Shown: in pieces, positions 1 to 12,313 of the stretch | Layout of the letters: every line of letters begins with the position of its first letter | Position numbering within the stretch: the first letter of the stretch is position 1 | Source: Trichopria drosophilae | Taxonomy: Eukaryota; Arthropoda; Insecta; Hymenoptera; Diapriidae | DNA: 64,000 nucleotides | NCBI GenBank assembly: GCA_030407085.1 | Contig: CM059585.1 | Location: 112,643,501 to 112,707,500 of the forward strand | Direction of reading: 5' to 3' | Translations under genes and position numbers: made by a program | The notes under the pieces: generated by a model | What the model was told of the DNA's origin: nothing | Databases searched by the model: none | What the model saw: the letters and a program-made list of their open reading frames with translations, nothing else

Positions 1-3000
1 TGCATATTTCCATAATCTTAACGGTCAAGTGCAATACGCTTTCAAAACGAGAAATTACGAGGACAAGGATTTGGATGTTAATATGTACATACTTTAAAAA
101 GTCGCCACTTAGAGAGTATAACTTCTTCCACCCTTTATACGGTTAAAAAACTGTACGAAACCTTTATTATTCCTAAGCATACTCAATAACATTGATTAAG
201 ATATTTTATAAAATTAGTATTGTACTTTCAAAAATTGCATAAGTACTAATAAGACTGCATTATTATCGACCGAAGACAATAGTGTGCTGTACATTTCTCA
301 GGATGAATATTTACTAATACTTTAATGTACTACTTCCCCGTAACCTCAAAATTTAGTATAGTCTATCGCAGAATTATAGTCGTGCTAGGTAGTATCTACT
401 CTAAATCGAGATTATTTCCTGTATAGATTCTATACAACATTTCCAACATAGGTCAACGAAATCGTGGAAAATCAATACAAATTTCCATCCTCACAAAAAT
501 TGTGTAACAAATTTTAATATTTTAACGATGATTTTTAAAACATATGTACATTTCTGTTGCTATATGCGTGATTTTTTTGAATACTTGTTATGAAATTAGC
601 GAAACTGTTTATAAATTTAAACATAGTAAACTACTTCCCTAAATTTCTTAGAGTGATAACACAATTTTTTTTGCAGTAAAAAGTGAATTTTAACAGCGAA
701 AACTCTAAAAACTTAGAAAAGTACTAACGGTAAACTGATACTATGTCTAAAATATAGCTTATTTCAGTCTTTCAATAAAGTTAGTTAAATTTATTTTCCT
801 ACCATTTCCAGGCATATCGAGTATAGTTATCGTTTGAAACTTTATATACTAATAAACTGCGCGTAGATAGGTTTTATTTATCCCGAGTAAAAAAAGTTGA
901 TCAAATTTTGATCAAAATGAGATCAAAATCGGTCAGATTCAAAAATGATCCGAAAGAAATCCAAGTTTTGAGACATTCTAGGACCAACTTTGGACGAGTT
1001 TACAACCAAAAAATAATCTCAATTATAATTGCATGAGATTGAAAACTAATCCAATTTTTGTCTTTAAAGATACAAAAATGTGTTAATAATTGTACTGAAC
1101 AGATTCGTTATTTTTTCGATCATTATGAGAAATTCTGACGTTTTCTTTACCTTGAAGCATTAAATTTCGCCAGGTATTATTTCTCAATAATTTTTGTAAA
1201 ATGATGTATTTATTATTTATATGTATAACTACTACAAATAATATGATAAAAATAAAACAAAACTAAATATCATGGCATTACACGTACAATTTAAATATTA
1301 CAGAAGCTAATAATGCATGTTAATCAAGTAGATTCATAGGCATTAAAAAGAATTGGCCCACCGTAATAGTAATTCTTTACCCTATTTAGTTAGTTTTATA
1401 AATAACTAACAAAGAATATCGCGCAAAGTCACAGAACACTGTTGATTTTATTACATCACTCAGCTGCGTTCAAAACTACTTTGAAATGTTAAATAAAATA
1501 AATATTTTTTATTTGCACAGAACCAACAAATAAGAATGCTTAAGTTATTTTTATTTGTCAAAATTGTTATAATGTTGAAATTTACATAAAACGAATTTAA
1601 ACCAATAAGATCTGTAATACATATTACCATTATATAATAGTGCTCAAATTTAGTATCAAAAAATAGTAAAAGACCACTTTTTTAATTAAGTAAAGTCTTT
1701 TGATTGTAGCAATTTTTCAAATTAATGACTAGTAGTTAAATTTATTTAAAGTAGGTAAATAGTTTTTGTTTAAATAGTTAAATTCTGCAAATAATTCCAT
1801 CGACTACGTTGCTAGTTACTTTACCTAATTAAGGATAGATAGTACAACTAATGAAATGTAGATAAAAATTAGAAAATTTACTAAGAATTGTTTTCAGAAC
1901 ATTTCAAATATACCTTTAATTAATTGATATATTTTATGTACCATACATACCAAATTGAGAAATGATGCAAGTTTAATTTTTCAGAAAATATATGTAATGT
2001 GGAATGTAAAGTTACTTTGAAAATAACACATTTAATGTCCTAAGTATCGATTATTAATCGTTAATTAAATTCGGATTAGTTTACAATGTGTTTAATAAAT
2101 AATAATGTTTTAAAATCAGACTTGGATAAATTATATTGCCGTATTATATGTCGAATTTCGGAAAATAGTGTATCCATAATTATCGGTAAAGTTTAAATAT
2201 TCCTTAATGCGATTAACTAAAATAAATACATAATTAATTTGACTAAAAGTTTCGGAATATCTCTAATGTATTTTCCAAGCTAATATACAGTTACACGATA
2301 GGACTTAAAAAGGATTTAATGGATGGAAACTTTCAATATCGACTGATTATAAATTCTGTACTTAAATTGTAATTATGATTTTGTATTCTTTAAAAGTAAA
2401 TTCTCGACAATTTTATAGGTAAAAATGTCTAAAGTATAAAATTATCAGGTGTATTCAGTTTTAGACAACATAATAATCATGAATTATTTCGATGTACATT
2501 AATCGTACCAAAAAATTTGATATTGATTTAATACATTAATAAAATGTAACAGATTAATGCGTAATTATTATTAATAGTTTATAAAAGTAAAAAAGGCATC
2601 AGTGAAGTAAAGTTAAATGTATAACAAACCCCAATTGTTTTAAGACAACAAAAAACGTAAACTATTTTTTTAATTAATATCATTAAATAAAATAACACAT
2701 GTATAACTTTCGATTGTTAAATTAGTTTCTCAAGTGAAATATTTTCTGATTATTAAATACTAATGAAACGCATTTTAAATTAAAAGTAGAAATTTATGTT
2801 TGATACGTTTGAGATGGTTCACATATATGTAACTGTACCTGCACTTACTGAAAGTGAATTTTCACTTATTAAACTTTACAGAGTGAAAGAAACTGTCATC
2901 TGGGATGCATATGCACCTTAATTAAAAGTTAAAACCAGAATTTCTGTTCGGACGCTCGGGCTCTTTGAATACGTGCATATATATTTGAATCTAATTTTCC

Positions 3001-3590
3001 TGAAAATCCAATAAGTTGAATTTTTAAAATCCAATACTTGATGTGAATGAGGAAATTCCGGAAATTCAGTGAGAATCTGTAATGCAATGATATTCTATTT
3101 TTCTCATTAATGAATGTGATTTAATATATGACCTTCATTAATATTACAAACATTATGAATTTAACTTGTTTTATTTCTTTGTCATCAATTTTTAAATTAT
3201 TTTAATAGTGTGAGAAAAGAAGATCTAGATATGTGCCGATCATTATAATTAAGTAGATAATAATATATGTTGTAAACAATAAACATTGTAAATAATTTCG
3301 TAACTGTGATATAAGTTCACGTGACACTCGTAACTATTATTTTAATATATGTAGCGAGAAAAAAACAATTTTAATATTGAGAATGTTGAAAAATATCCCT
3401 GTAGTATGTGTCATTAAACTGTTAAAAAATAATAATAATATATACTCTGTTCACGGGATTAACCACAATGTAAGACATACATCTTCCACATTTTGTGGTT
3501 TCAATATGTTTTCTATACCTGTAATTGTTCTAAATTTTTCAAGCAATGGAAATGCATAGAAAATACTTATAAAAATAAAAATGTACGTGT
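1..3590. other. AT-rich DNA with no recognisable gene
   Basis: No open frame of convincing length, splice-site-bounded GC-rich block, RNA gene or terminal inverted repeat was seen on either strand. A small cluster of GATCAAA-type words lies near 896-940, but it forms no clear array. Confidence 0.6.
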
Positions 3591-3599
3591 AGTGAAATT

Positions 3600-3915
3600 C
3601 ATCTGCAGCACGTTTGATCTGGTTTGAGATCAGGCATATTGCGTCCGCCATTTTGAATTTTGAATATACATCCGATTTTAGATTCTTAATCAGTGATCTA
3701 GAAAATTATTAGTTACTAAGATTAGTTTCTTTTGATCTCCTGTAGAGTTTTTCCAATTCATAAAAAGGTCTTATTTGTGGATTTTCAAGGTCAACAGTTT
3801 ATAATAAATATTTATCAATATTTTTCTTCTGTTCTACAATTTACTATCTTGAATTTTGTTCTAGTCCCACCGATTTTAGTCGAATCTTGGTCACAAACTT
3901 AAAGTTAAATTTCGA
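3600..3915 (-). repeat. Dispersed ATGGCGG-family repeat copy, decayed
   Basis: This carries the reverse complement of the word AAAATGGCGGA (seen as GTCCGCCATTTTGAATTTTG near 3643), followed by phrases about an 'aatcagtgatc' core. The same words recur near 23.3, 24.1, 29.4, 30.5, 31.1, 61.0 and 62.0 kb. It is a degenerate copy with unclear ends. Confidence 0.5.
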
Positions 3916-3950
3916 TAGGACCCGGAAATCGCCCTGAACAGGTATACCCA

Positions 3951-3964
3951 CCCCCCCCCCCCCC
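3951..3964. repeat. Poly-C run of 14
   Basis: There are fourteen consecutive C after ACCCA. This is an isolated homopolymer, unusual in such AT-rich DNA and prone to length error in sequencing. Confidence 0.9.
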
Positions 3965-4210
3965 AATGAAATCGTAGATAGTCAAGTGCTTTCGACAATT
4001 ACGCGTTTAGATTATGAAAAATCTAAAAGCTGTAAAAAAAGAACGAAAAATGAAGAGGAATATGTATGTAGGTTTGGCATCATTTTATCTTTAAATACGC
4101 TTGATTTGGGAATATTCTCCCTCTTTAAGAAACAATGTTTCACTTTTAGAGGAGATATAAATTAGCAACTTCCAATTTTATATTTAGAAATATTTATTAC
4201 ATATATATAT

Positions 4211-4935
4211 ACAGGGTGTACGAAAAGTCCCGGGACGGTTGAATAACTTTCGAAAGAATAAAAATTTCAAAAATCGCCGAAACACGTGATTCGATTTTTC
4301 AAACAAGCTATCTTTTGAGGGGGGGTTTCGGCCCCCCAACCTCAAGGGGGGCGGGGGGCACGAGGGGGGCCAAAAATCTTAAATGGCAACATGATTTGAG
4401 TGGGGGCTCATTCGAAAGGTATTTTCGAGATGAATTCAGATCACTGGTCATAGAGGGCGCTGCGATCATTTTTCGCAGAGATTTTTGACATTTTCAGATC
4501 TTAGACGTACTAACGTTTGAAAAAATGAAAATTTCGAAGTCGCCGAATCGTGTAATTCAATATTCTTAAAAAACTTAAAAAACTTAAAATCGTGTAAAAC
4601 AATATTCTTAAACGTGTGTCAACCCGTTTCTGAACGTTACATTGAAAACCTCTTTTACTTGTATCTCTCCGAAAAATGATCGCAGCGCCCTCTATGACCA
4701 GTGATCTGAATTCGTCTCGAAAATACCTTTCAAATAAGCCCCCACTCAAACCATGTTGCCATTTAAGATTTTTGCCCCCCCCTCGTGCCCCCCGCCCCCC
4801 TTGAGATTCGGGGGCCGAAACCCCCCCTCAAAAGATAGCTTGTTTGAAAAATCGAATCACGTGTTTCGGCGATTTTTGAAATTTTTATTCTTTTGAAAGT
4901 TATTCAACCGTCCCGGGACTTTTCGTACACCCTGT
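4211..4935. mobile_element. Foldback (long inverted repeat) element, 725 bp
   Basis: The left end ACAGGGTGTACGAAAAGTCC is mirrored at the right end by GGACTTTTCGTACACCCTGT. The mirror continues inward for roughly 280-300 bp, including the G-rich block (about 4318-4372) and its C-rich partner (about 4770-4830). The flanks are TATATATA on both sides, so the target duplication cannot be resolved. No transposase is present, and the short open frames inside are by-products of the palindrome. It is a non-autonomous element of unknown superfamily; the ACAGGGTG start is shared with other insect repeats, including one at 43408. Confidence 0.85.
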
Positions 4936-4949
4936 ATATATATTTTTTA

Positions 4950-6220
4950 TATAATCTATTTCAGAAAATATTATTTATTCAAAAGACACACCCCTTCATC
5001 AGTAGCACGTAATGAATGTTATTAATTAATATCGTGTATAAAGTCGTTTTAATATCCGCGAATTAAATTAGAGTTTATAATAAATAATGTCCACCAATAT
5101 AATTATTTACGTTGAATGAAATTAAATTTTCCGTATTATTAATGACGAATATTAAATAATATTATAGATTCTGTGCTTTTGCAAATATTATGATTACATA
5201 CTTTTGGAAATGGTAATAAGCAGGGAAATATTTTGTAAATATTTTAGATTACAGATTTATTTGTAATTATTATGCCCTCGTAAAAGTATCTCTACAAATT
5301 ACAGCGAATGGGAGTCGACAATTTCAGGCCAACATGATAAAAAATTTGAATGTTAAATTCCTTTATTTTTAATTTCATTTACTAATGTTTACCTTTTATA
5401 AAACTTTTAATTATATTTCAATATTATAGTAACAATTTTCAACGCAAACGACTTGATTATTAAAAAAGATAGTTATAAAAGTTATTAATATTTTTATATA
5501 TAAAACATTTTATTACATATAATAACAATTTTCACTCGTTAAATTAATAATACATTAAAGGGATAAAATTTATTAAAATAAATTAAACGTGGAACGATTA
5601 AAAAAATATGGGTAAAAAGATATGTTTTTGTAAAACTTATAACATTTTACAAAAACAAGTCAAAAAAATACAAAATTTTTTTAACACATTGATGTAAGGT
5701 TTGGGCACTTACGAGGCTATCTTCAGAACAAAAACTAGTAAGTCGTGCCTATTCATTTAACCATAGTTTAAACTGGCAATTAAGATCTAGAATACATGTT
5801 TCATACAAAATTACTTTCTAACCTTTTGAGAAGCATGTTTTCAATTATTGAGAAAAATTTTGAATGAATACGGAATCACGACTTGGTTTTCTTTCTGATG
5901 ATGACCTGTATCAAGTGCTGAAACAAAACATATCAAATTGTTGATTATTTCATTCCCAATACCAGGAAATAAAGTAAAAGAACCATCATCCAAAGAAATT
6001 GATTTTTCTAAATTAAAACATTACGTAGAAATACAGAATTCAAATTGAAATGAACTATCTATAATTTTTAATTTTAGTATTTGGATTTAAATTACTCACT
6101 TTATTTATAAATATATATTATAACTCATTTAAACTTTTTTGTTCTAAACTTCACTCGTCATATCTGCAAATTCAGCCACATGTGATGAAAGAGTGAATTT
6201 TTAGTGCTGAAAGCGGCGAT
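4950..6220. other. AT-rich DNA, no gene seen
   Basis: Nothing convincing was found. A sequence at 5893-5927 resembles a ribozyme core (CTGATGA...GAAAC), but stem II does not pair (see the rejected list). Confidence 0.5.
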
Positions 6221-6309
6221 TTTTCGCTTTGATGAAACAGCATATACCGACAATAAGTAATGATAACACTAAAAAAAATGTATTTATCTGGGGTCGAATA
6301 TACTACAAA

Positions 6310-7760
6310 CAATAGTCGATTCTCCGCTCGTTTTCTAGCAATTGTCACAAATTGTAAAAAATGGGTTTTGATAGTGATAATGAAATATAAGAGAATACGA
6401 CTTGCCTCAGGTTAAGACTATTTTTATGAATTTTGATCAGCTTATCATAAATTTGCAATAAAAATCTAGAGTTTTAGAGGAAATCTTAATAAACTAAAAA
6501 AACACGTTTTTAGTGCTAAAAATGCTAAAAAAAAGAGTATGACTTAGCACACGTTGAAATCAGGTTATTTCGATGTATTTTGACTCACTGCATACGAATC
6601 TTCAATAAAAAATTCGCCATGTTAAGTTACTCTGGTGGCGAAAAATGTAACTACTGAGATACGTTTCACGTACAGTACACAAATGAAGTTTTCATCGTTG
6701 TGTACTGTATTGAAACCCATCTCAGTAATTCAAATCTGGCCACCAGGGTCAATTAACCTGGGGAGTGGAAGTCGGCTGATGACGTCAGAGATAATTTAAT
6801 AATTAATAGAATTTCTCGTCCCTTGTAAACAATATTGTATGAGTAGTGTTTAAAAAAGGTCACCTTAAAAAGGAATAAAAAAGGGGGTTTTAAATAAAAA
6901 TTACAGGATAAAAAAAAATAAAAATAAAAATATGGCGTAACATAACATAAATATGTAATAACATAATTACTTTTATCTGAAGAACGCTGCACGTCAGAGA
7001 TAACCTCAAAAATGCGTAAAAAGGGCTTTTGCAGCGCTGCATCAGTCTTGACTAATATTTAGACTGCAAGAAGCTGACTATATATATATGTCAGTATAAC
7101 AACATGGCAATATTCACACAGTTATCGTGAGAAAGGCCCGTTTTGTAATAAGAAGACATAATGTGGAAGGTATGTAACAAGAACTAAATTGGTTTTTGTT
7201 GAGTATTGCCGAAATTCAGAAGTAAAACCAGCTTCAAATTCGTCTTTAGACTGCTTTTGTGCCCAGTTTTTCTTACAGTCTAAACATTAGAGAAGATTGA
7301 TGCAAGTGTGTTTGTGCGTTTACGAATAAAATTCATAATGACCTTAACCTGACAGAAATCATATTCTACTTTTTATAAGCCCTTATCTCTATAAAAGTGT
7401 GTTTACGATTTTTTTTGAGGTTGAGGTCACTGGACGATCTCCATTTTTATTGCAGATTCGTACCTAGCGGTTCAAAATGGATCTAGGAATAATGTAATCT
7501 CAATGTGAGACAAGCCACACTCTTCTTTTTGAGCCTTATTTGCTGTAAAAACGAGTTTTTTTAACATTTTGTTTAGTTTTCTCTAAGGCGAGCAGAAATC
7601 CCCTTGTTTTTTATTGCAGATCAAAATGCATAAAAATAGTATAGTCCTAACCTGATGCAAGTCGTATTATCTTATACTTAACTGTTATCACTAAAAAAAT
7701 CGTTATTTATGATTTTTTGACATTTTCTCGAAAACAAGCGGGAAACAACTGTTTTTAGAC
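6310..7760. repeat. Compound inverted repeat, about 1.45 kb
   Basis: The left arm (about 6310-6610) contains the word AATACGACTTGCCTCAGGTT and TTGCAATAAAAATC. These reappear reversed in the right arm (about 7420-7760) as AACCTGATGCAAGTCGTATT and related words. Similar sub-units recur more than once in the right arm, including near 7330-7380, so the arms are built from diverged units of roughly 120-190 bp. The ends and target duplication were not resolved. Confidence 0.55.
6622..6757. mobile_element. Small hairpin MITE nested in the larger inverted repeat
   Basis: GTTAAG and ACTCTGGTGGC on the left match GCCACCAGGGT and TTAAC on the right. The two halves stay complementary almost to the centre, near 6690 (ACAGTACACAAATGA opposite its mirror). 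Total length is about 136 bp. It has no coding capacity. Confidence 0.7.
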
Positions 7761-8130
7761 ACAGGGATTATGTGATGACAAACCAAGATTTATACACTTT
7801 TCTCGTGGGCCTCTGTAATTTACTGAAATAGTTTCTCTTTAATGATTCCCAACCTTAAACTTTCAACATGTTTCACTCTTTTCGTATTTGGGACAATCCA
7901 ATTCAAATGGGCCCCTTTTTGGAGATATTATAATTTTTATTACCAGTTTCCGAGCGATGTTTAATGAATTTATGGTTTATTTGATCCTATTTTACTGTAT
8001 TTCGCCGTTAGCAGCATTTGTTATCTAAAAAACCATCTTAAATCTTTCAACATAAATTTTGCGAAAGATAGGGATTTTTAAAAATCTGAAAAAATTCTCA
8101 AAAATACTACATTTTATTACAAACATGCTA

Positions 8131-8531
8131 CACTGAGAAAAGTGTTTTTTACCCAGTATTAGAATTCTTATGCCCCGTAAAAGATAGTATTTTACGTATA
8201 GGGATTGCCATCTTTCTATTACCTGTTAAAAGACGAAGATTTTAGATTATTCTAACCAATATGTCAGTTTATTTTAGCCTTTTCTCTTTAACTAAAAGCA
8301 ATTTTTGTTTATGGAAATTTATCTAGCAAATTAAAATATTAACAATGCCTTCTTTTAGTCATAATAAAACATTCTTTTAAAATAGGAGAGTTTAATACAG
8401 TTTCGTATAACCTGTCGAAAACAAATGCTGAAGACGGAGGATTTTACTAGTTATAATATTTCTTTTAAGGACTATAATACACTTTTTAAAAGCCAAGGGA
8501 TAGTAACTGATAAAATACACTTTTCTCAGTG
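8131..8531. mobile_element. TA-flanked MITE, 401 bp, CACTGAGAAAA ends
   Basis: The ends are CACTGAGAAAAGTGTTTT (8131) and AAAATACACTTTTCTCAGTG (ending 8531). A TA dinucleotide lies directly outside each (8129-8130 and 8532-8533). A TA target duplication is the Tc1/mariner superfamily rule. A related left end (CACTGAGAAAAAG) recurs at 56785 without its partner. Confidence 0.8.
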
Positions 8532-9044
8532 TAATGTATTGGACGAATTGACAACTAAACGCCGTGTATGAGAAAAACAGATTAAAAATACATTAGGCCC
8601 CTGGATATAATAATGTATAGGCTTCAATATCTCAGTAAAAAATTATCGAAAAATAATTTTGTTTTTTTTCAACAGGAAAACCAGCTCTTTTATTATAAAT
8701 TATTTACTTAATGATAAATTTTGAGCCTGTAATGTATAATAAGGAAAAACTTTAATGGGATCGAAATTTGGATTAAAGAAAGATATTTTGTAACTACTTT
8801 ACGCCTGCTGTCAGGCTGTAAAACCATTACCAAATATAATATCGTAATACCAAGGAGCAAAGATATCAGCATAACGTTGAATTTCCAAATAATCATGCTA
8901 GATAAATGATCTCATCGATAAGGAGCTCTATAGATTTATATTTATCGAAACACATTTCGTTTATGGGTAGAAGTTACATTACATGCGTTGATCGAGCGAT
9001 GCACAGTGAGCGAGTTGTCAACTAATAATAAATTTATCAAATGC

Positions 9045-9267
9045 AAAACCTGCCAAGTCCAAAAAAATAAAAAACTGAAATAATCATATAAACATATATT
9101 ACATATAGTTCTTTGAATGTTTAGAGATTTTGTATATGCAAAAAAAAAATTCATCCTTTGTTGACACCTATAAATCAGCTATCCAATGTTAACGGCAAAC
9201 AGTTTTCCGCGTTTTTCTCAAAACTGCATAAAACGAACGTGGCAGGTTTTGCACCCCAACGCCTCAA
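9045..9267. mobile_element. Decayed MITE, family also at 30833-31079
   Basis: The right end (GGCAGGTTTTGCACCCCAAC then GCCTCAA) and the interior words (CAAAACTGCATAAAACG, ACATATAGTTCTT) match the copy at 30833-31079 read in the opposite orientation. The left end (ATGCAAAACCTGCCAAGTCC) has lost its outermost bases. Confidence 0.65.
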
Positions 9268-9499
9268 ATAATAGCAGAACCAAAAATCTAATTGCTGCTT
9301 CCACGAGATAGACGTTCCCCACGAGGAACCAGCTAGGAATTTCGTTCCTTGTCAAAACTAAACAAGAAAGAATGCTAATTTTGTTTACGTGTGACAAATT
9401 TTTCAATGACTTAGATATTCTTTAAGCTGGCACAAAGCTCATATTTTAAATGGATTGTTGCTGAAGATAGTTTCTAATCTCATGCAATGGACATAGTTA

Positions 9500-9860
9500 G
9501 TTACGTTCGATGTCATGGACTAGCCGGACATTTTGACGCCTGCGGCATTAGATGCCGTATATCTATACAGCTTTCGGTTTTCGGCCGTCCAGGAAATGTG
9601 ACCGTCTCTTTGATGGTATACGGCGGCGTTTGAAGCCTGTTGACGTGACAATCGAGTTGCACTGATTGGATCGCTCGATTGCAGCCTTTTTTCCGATTCA
9701 TGTTGTTTCCCCCCTTTTGGGAAAATAGCCGATCTATTGAAAGCGAAAGAGCTTTTTGGGATTGTCGCGATAACTCGGCTAAATTCGAGCTTTTTTACGG
9801 CGACACGGGATTAGAGGAAAACAATGCCTTTTTTTAAATCGCTGCTCCGTAAAAGAAACG
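9500..9860. other. GC-enriched, non-repetitive islet
   Basis: This stretch is clearly richer in G+C and CpG than its surroundings and is not seen elsewhere in the window. Open frames on the minus strand reach only about 60 codons and have no recognisable motif. It may be a regulatory element, a promoter or a short exon; the sequence alone does not decide. Confidence 0.35.
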
Positions 9861-10642
9861 AAACGCGATAAACTATAGACAAACGTTGAACGAAATCATA
9901 GGAATACACTTTTTCTATATTGTGAAAAATTCAGTAAATAAAAGTAATAGAACATTATGATGTATTAGCGGTAAATTCGTGATAACTGAACGAGCGTGAG
10001 ATTCCAAGCACATGCCGAAGTCGAGTAAATTATTCCCGCACGAGTCAGTTGTTCCTAATCCAAATTCTTATCGTATATTATTTTTTTTTTTAATATTTGC
10101 GTAATGTCAATACTCATTACTGCTTTTATAAATTAGAAATAATCATAACAAACAAAAATAATAGTCATATTTAATTTCATGATTATTTAAAAAAAATTTA
10201 CCCGGAAATGAATTAACACATTTTTGGTAAAAATATAAGCTCTAGATTTTGATTTTTAACATAGAAGAGGAGCTAAGATGATTTTGTTCAGCTTCAAGCA
10301 GGTACGGATGCAACGTGAATTTTGATTCGATGCAATACATTAGCGTCTAATTACTATTATTAATTAATAACTACCGTTGTATTCAGATAGTTTTGTAATG
10401 GAGTTGGTGTATCCCTACACGGAGAAAAATGACTCCGCTGGATTAGCTGATAAATATCAGCTAAAATTTTCGGCTGGAATTGCCGAAAGTATCCGCAGTG
10501 TTAGCTGTTCCGATTCCGCTATTGTAGCCTTACGAATCGGTAAATATTGCAGAGATAGTTTCTGTAAATGTTACAGAAAATAATGTGTAACATTAGCTGT
10601 ACATATAATAATCATGTAAATTGGCGCAATGCAATCTATACA

Positions 10643-11947
10643 ATCCCAGGTAGCACATTTCAGCATCCGCTAACAAAAAGTTATTGAAATGTTAACAAAT
10701 GTTGACAAAAGTTAACATTAGTGAATACCAGGGGGGTGACACTGCTGCTATATTCCCTATGGTATGTCGGTTCTCTTCGTGACCTCCCACTTATCTCAAA
10801 ACTTCATGTATCCAGATGGCGCTTGCAGTCATGTGCTCGGCGAGCTTTGGCGTGATAATCGTAACGCCCTTTTAACTAATATACGTGCACTAGATGTTTA
10901 CAATCGCCGATACGTGGTCTAGGTATCGAACGCCGTGGTTCTTCGTCACTTTAACTAAAATACGTCCACCAGGTGTTTAGGGTCACCGATTACGGGGTCT
11001 AGATATCGCGCACCGTAGTTTTTCAACTCTTCGACTAAAATACGTGCACCAGGTTTTTAGGGTCGTCTATTACGGGGTCTACGTGTAGCGTTCCGTAGAT
11101 TTTCATGTTTATAACTAAAAAACGTGCCCCCGGTGTTTGGGGTTGCCGATCATGTAGTCTAGGTATCCACTTGGTGTTAACCAACGATGACCTTGAGGTC
11201 AAAGTTGAAGGTCATTTCAAGGTCAAATCAATTTTATCTAATAAACAACGGTAACCTTGTCCTTGACCTTGGGCCAAATTTGAATAAAATTTGAAGGTCA
11301 TTTCAAGGTCAAATCAAAATATGTTCAAATTTGAAGAAAAATAAGCAAAATTGATTCGACCTTGAAATGACCTTCAAGTTTGACCTCAAGGTCATCGTTG
11401 GTTAACTCGAAGTCAATACCTAGACCACTTGATCGTCGACCCCAAACGCCTGGTGCATATTTTTTAGTTAAAAAGATGAAAAACTACGGATCGCGATTCC
11501 TAGACACCGTAATCGCCGACCTTGAATACCTGGTGCACGTATTTCAGCTAGAATCATGAAACACTATGGAACTCGATACCTAGACCCCTTGATCGGCGAC
11601 CCGGAACACCTGGTGCATGTATTTCAGCTAGAATCGTGAAAAACTATGCAGCGCGATACCTAGACCCCGTAATCAGCGAACTTAAACATCTGTTGCACAT
11701 ATTTTAGTTAAAATGGGGAAAAACTACTGAGAGCGATACCTAGTCCCCGTAATCGGTCATCCTAAAGACCTGGAGCAAATATGTATTTTGCCAATCCGAT
11801 TCAAAACTGCGAATCGTCATATCACGTTGCCAAGCCTATGTATAGTCGCGCCATCTAGTGATCGCAAATCCTGGGGGTTACGGCGGGAACGTTATGAATG
11901 AAACAGTTTCACCCCCCTGGTGAATACTCAAATATGCTACCTGGGAT
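10643..11947. mobile_element. Short MITE with ATCCCAGGTAGCA ends, itself interrupted
   Basis: ATCCCAGGTAGCA at 10643-10655 is exactly mirrored by TGCTACCTGGGAT at 11935-11947. Subtracting the foldback it contains (10728-11920) leaves only about 110 bp. This is a small hairpin-type element that took a secondary insertion. No target duplication is clear. Confidence 0.6.
10728..11920. mobile_element. Foldback element, 1193 bp, arms made of 80-bp units
   Basis: Terminal repeats CCAGGGGGGTGACACTG and its mirror AGTTTCACCCCCCTGG bound the element. TGAATA is duplicated outside it (10722-10727 and 11921-11926). Each arm carries a tandem series of 80-bp units recognisable by TACGTGCACCAGGTGTTTA and TTACGGGGTCTAGG; unit starts lie near 10881, 10960, 11040 and 11120, then mirrored units run from about 11420 to 11790. 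The centre (11180-11400) is a second inverted repeat rich in AAGGTCA words. There is no coding sequence. Confidence 0.85.
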
Positions 11948-12284
11948 ACGAAGAATCGTGTTTGATATCGTGTTCAGTCGGTAACGGTCGGAAAGGTCGG
12001 TAACGGTTAACCTAAAACCAGATTGCGCAAGATAGCGTCAGAGAGCGTAGCGGTCTGTGCGAAATTCGAAAATTGATCGATTATCCTATATTGATTATTT
12101 GTTAATTGTGGATATACATACAGCTGTTCTCGCCAGTTCCCGAGGCCTGCTCCATTGGACACATATGCCATACATGCATAAGATGTCGCAGTTCATTCGC
12201 CCTTATTACATAACCTCATCCTGTCATTATTCACTGAACATATGAATAAGAATCGAATCAATCGAAATCGAATTCCACTCGTTC

Positions 12285-12313
12285 CGTATGTATGTATGTA
12301 TGTATGTATGCAC
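12285..12313. repeat. (TATG)n microsatellite
   Basis: About seven uninterrupted TATG units. Confidence 0.9.

Noticed and set aside
4510..4749. 79-codon minus-strand frame as a gene
   Set aside because: It falls within the centre of the foldback element and has no family signal.
5893..5945. CTGATGATGACC...GAAAC as a third hammerhead ribozyme
   Set aside because: The bases between the two core blocks do not form stem II, and the flanks give at most a 5-bp stem I. At best it is a decayed copy.
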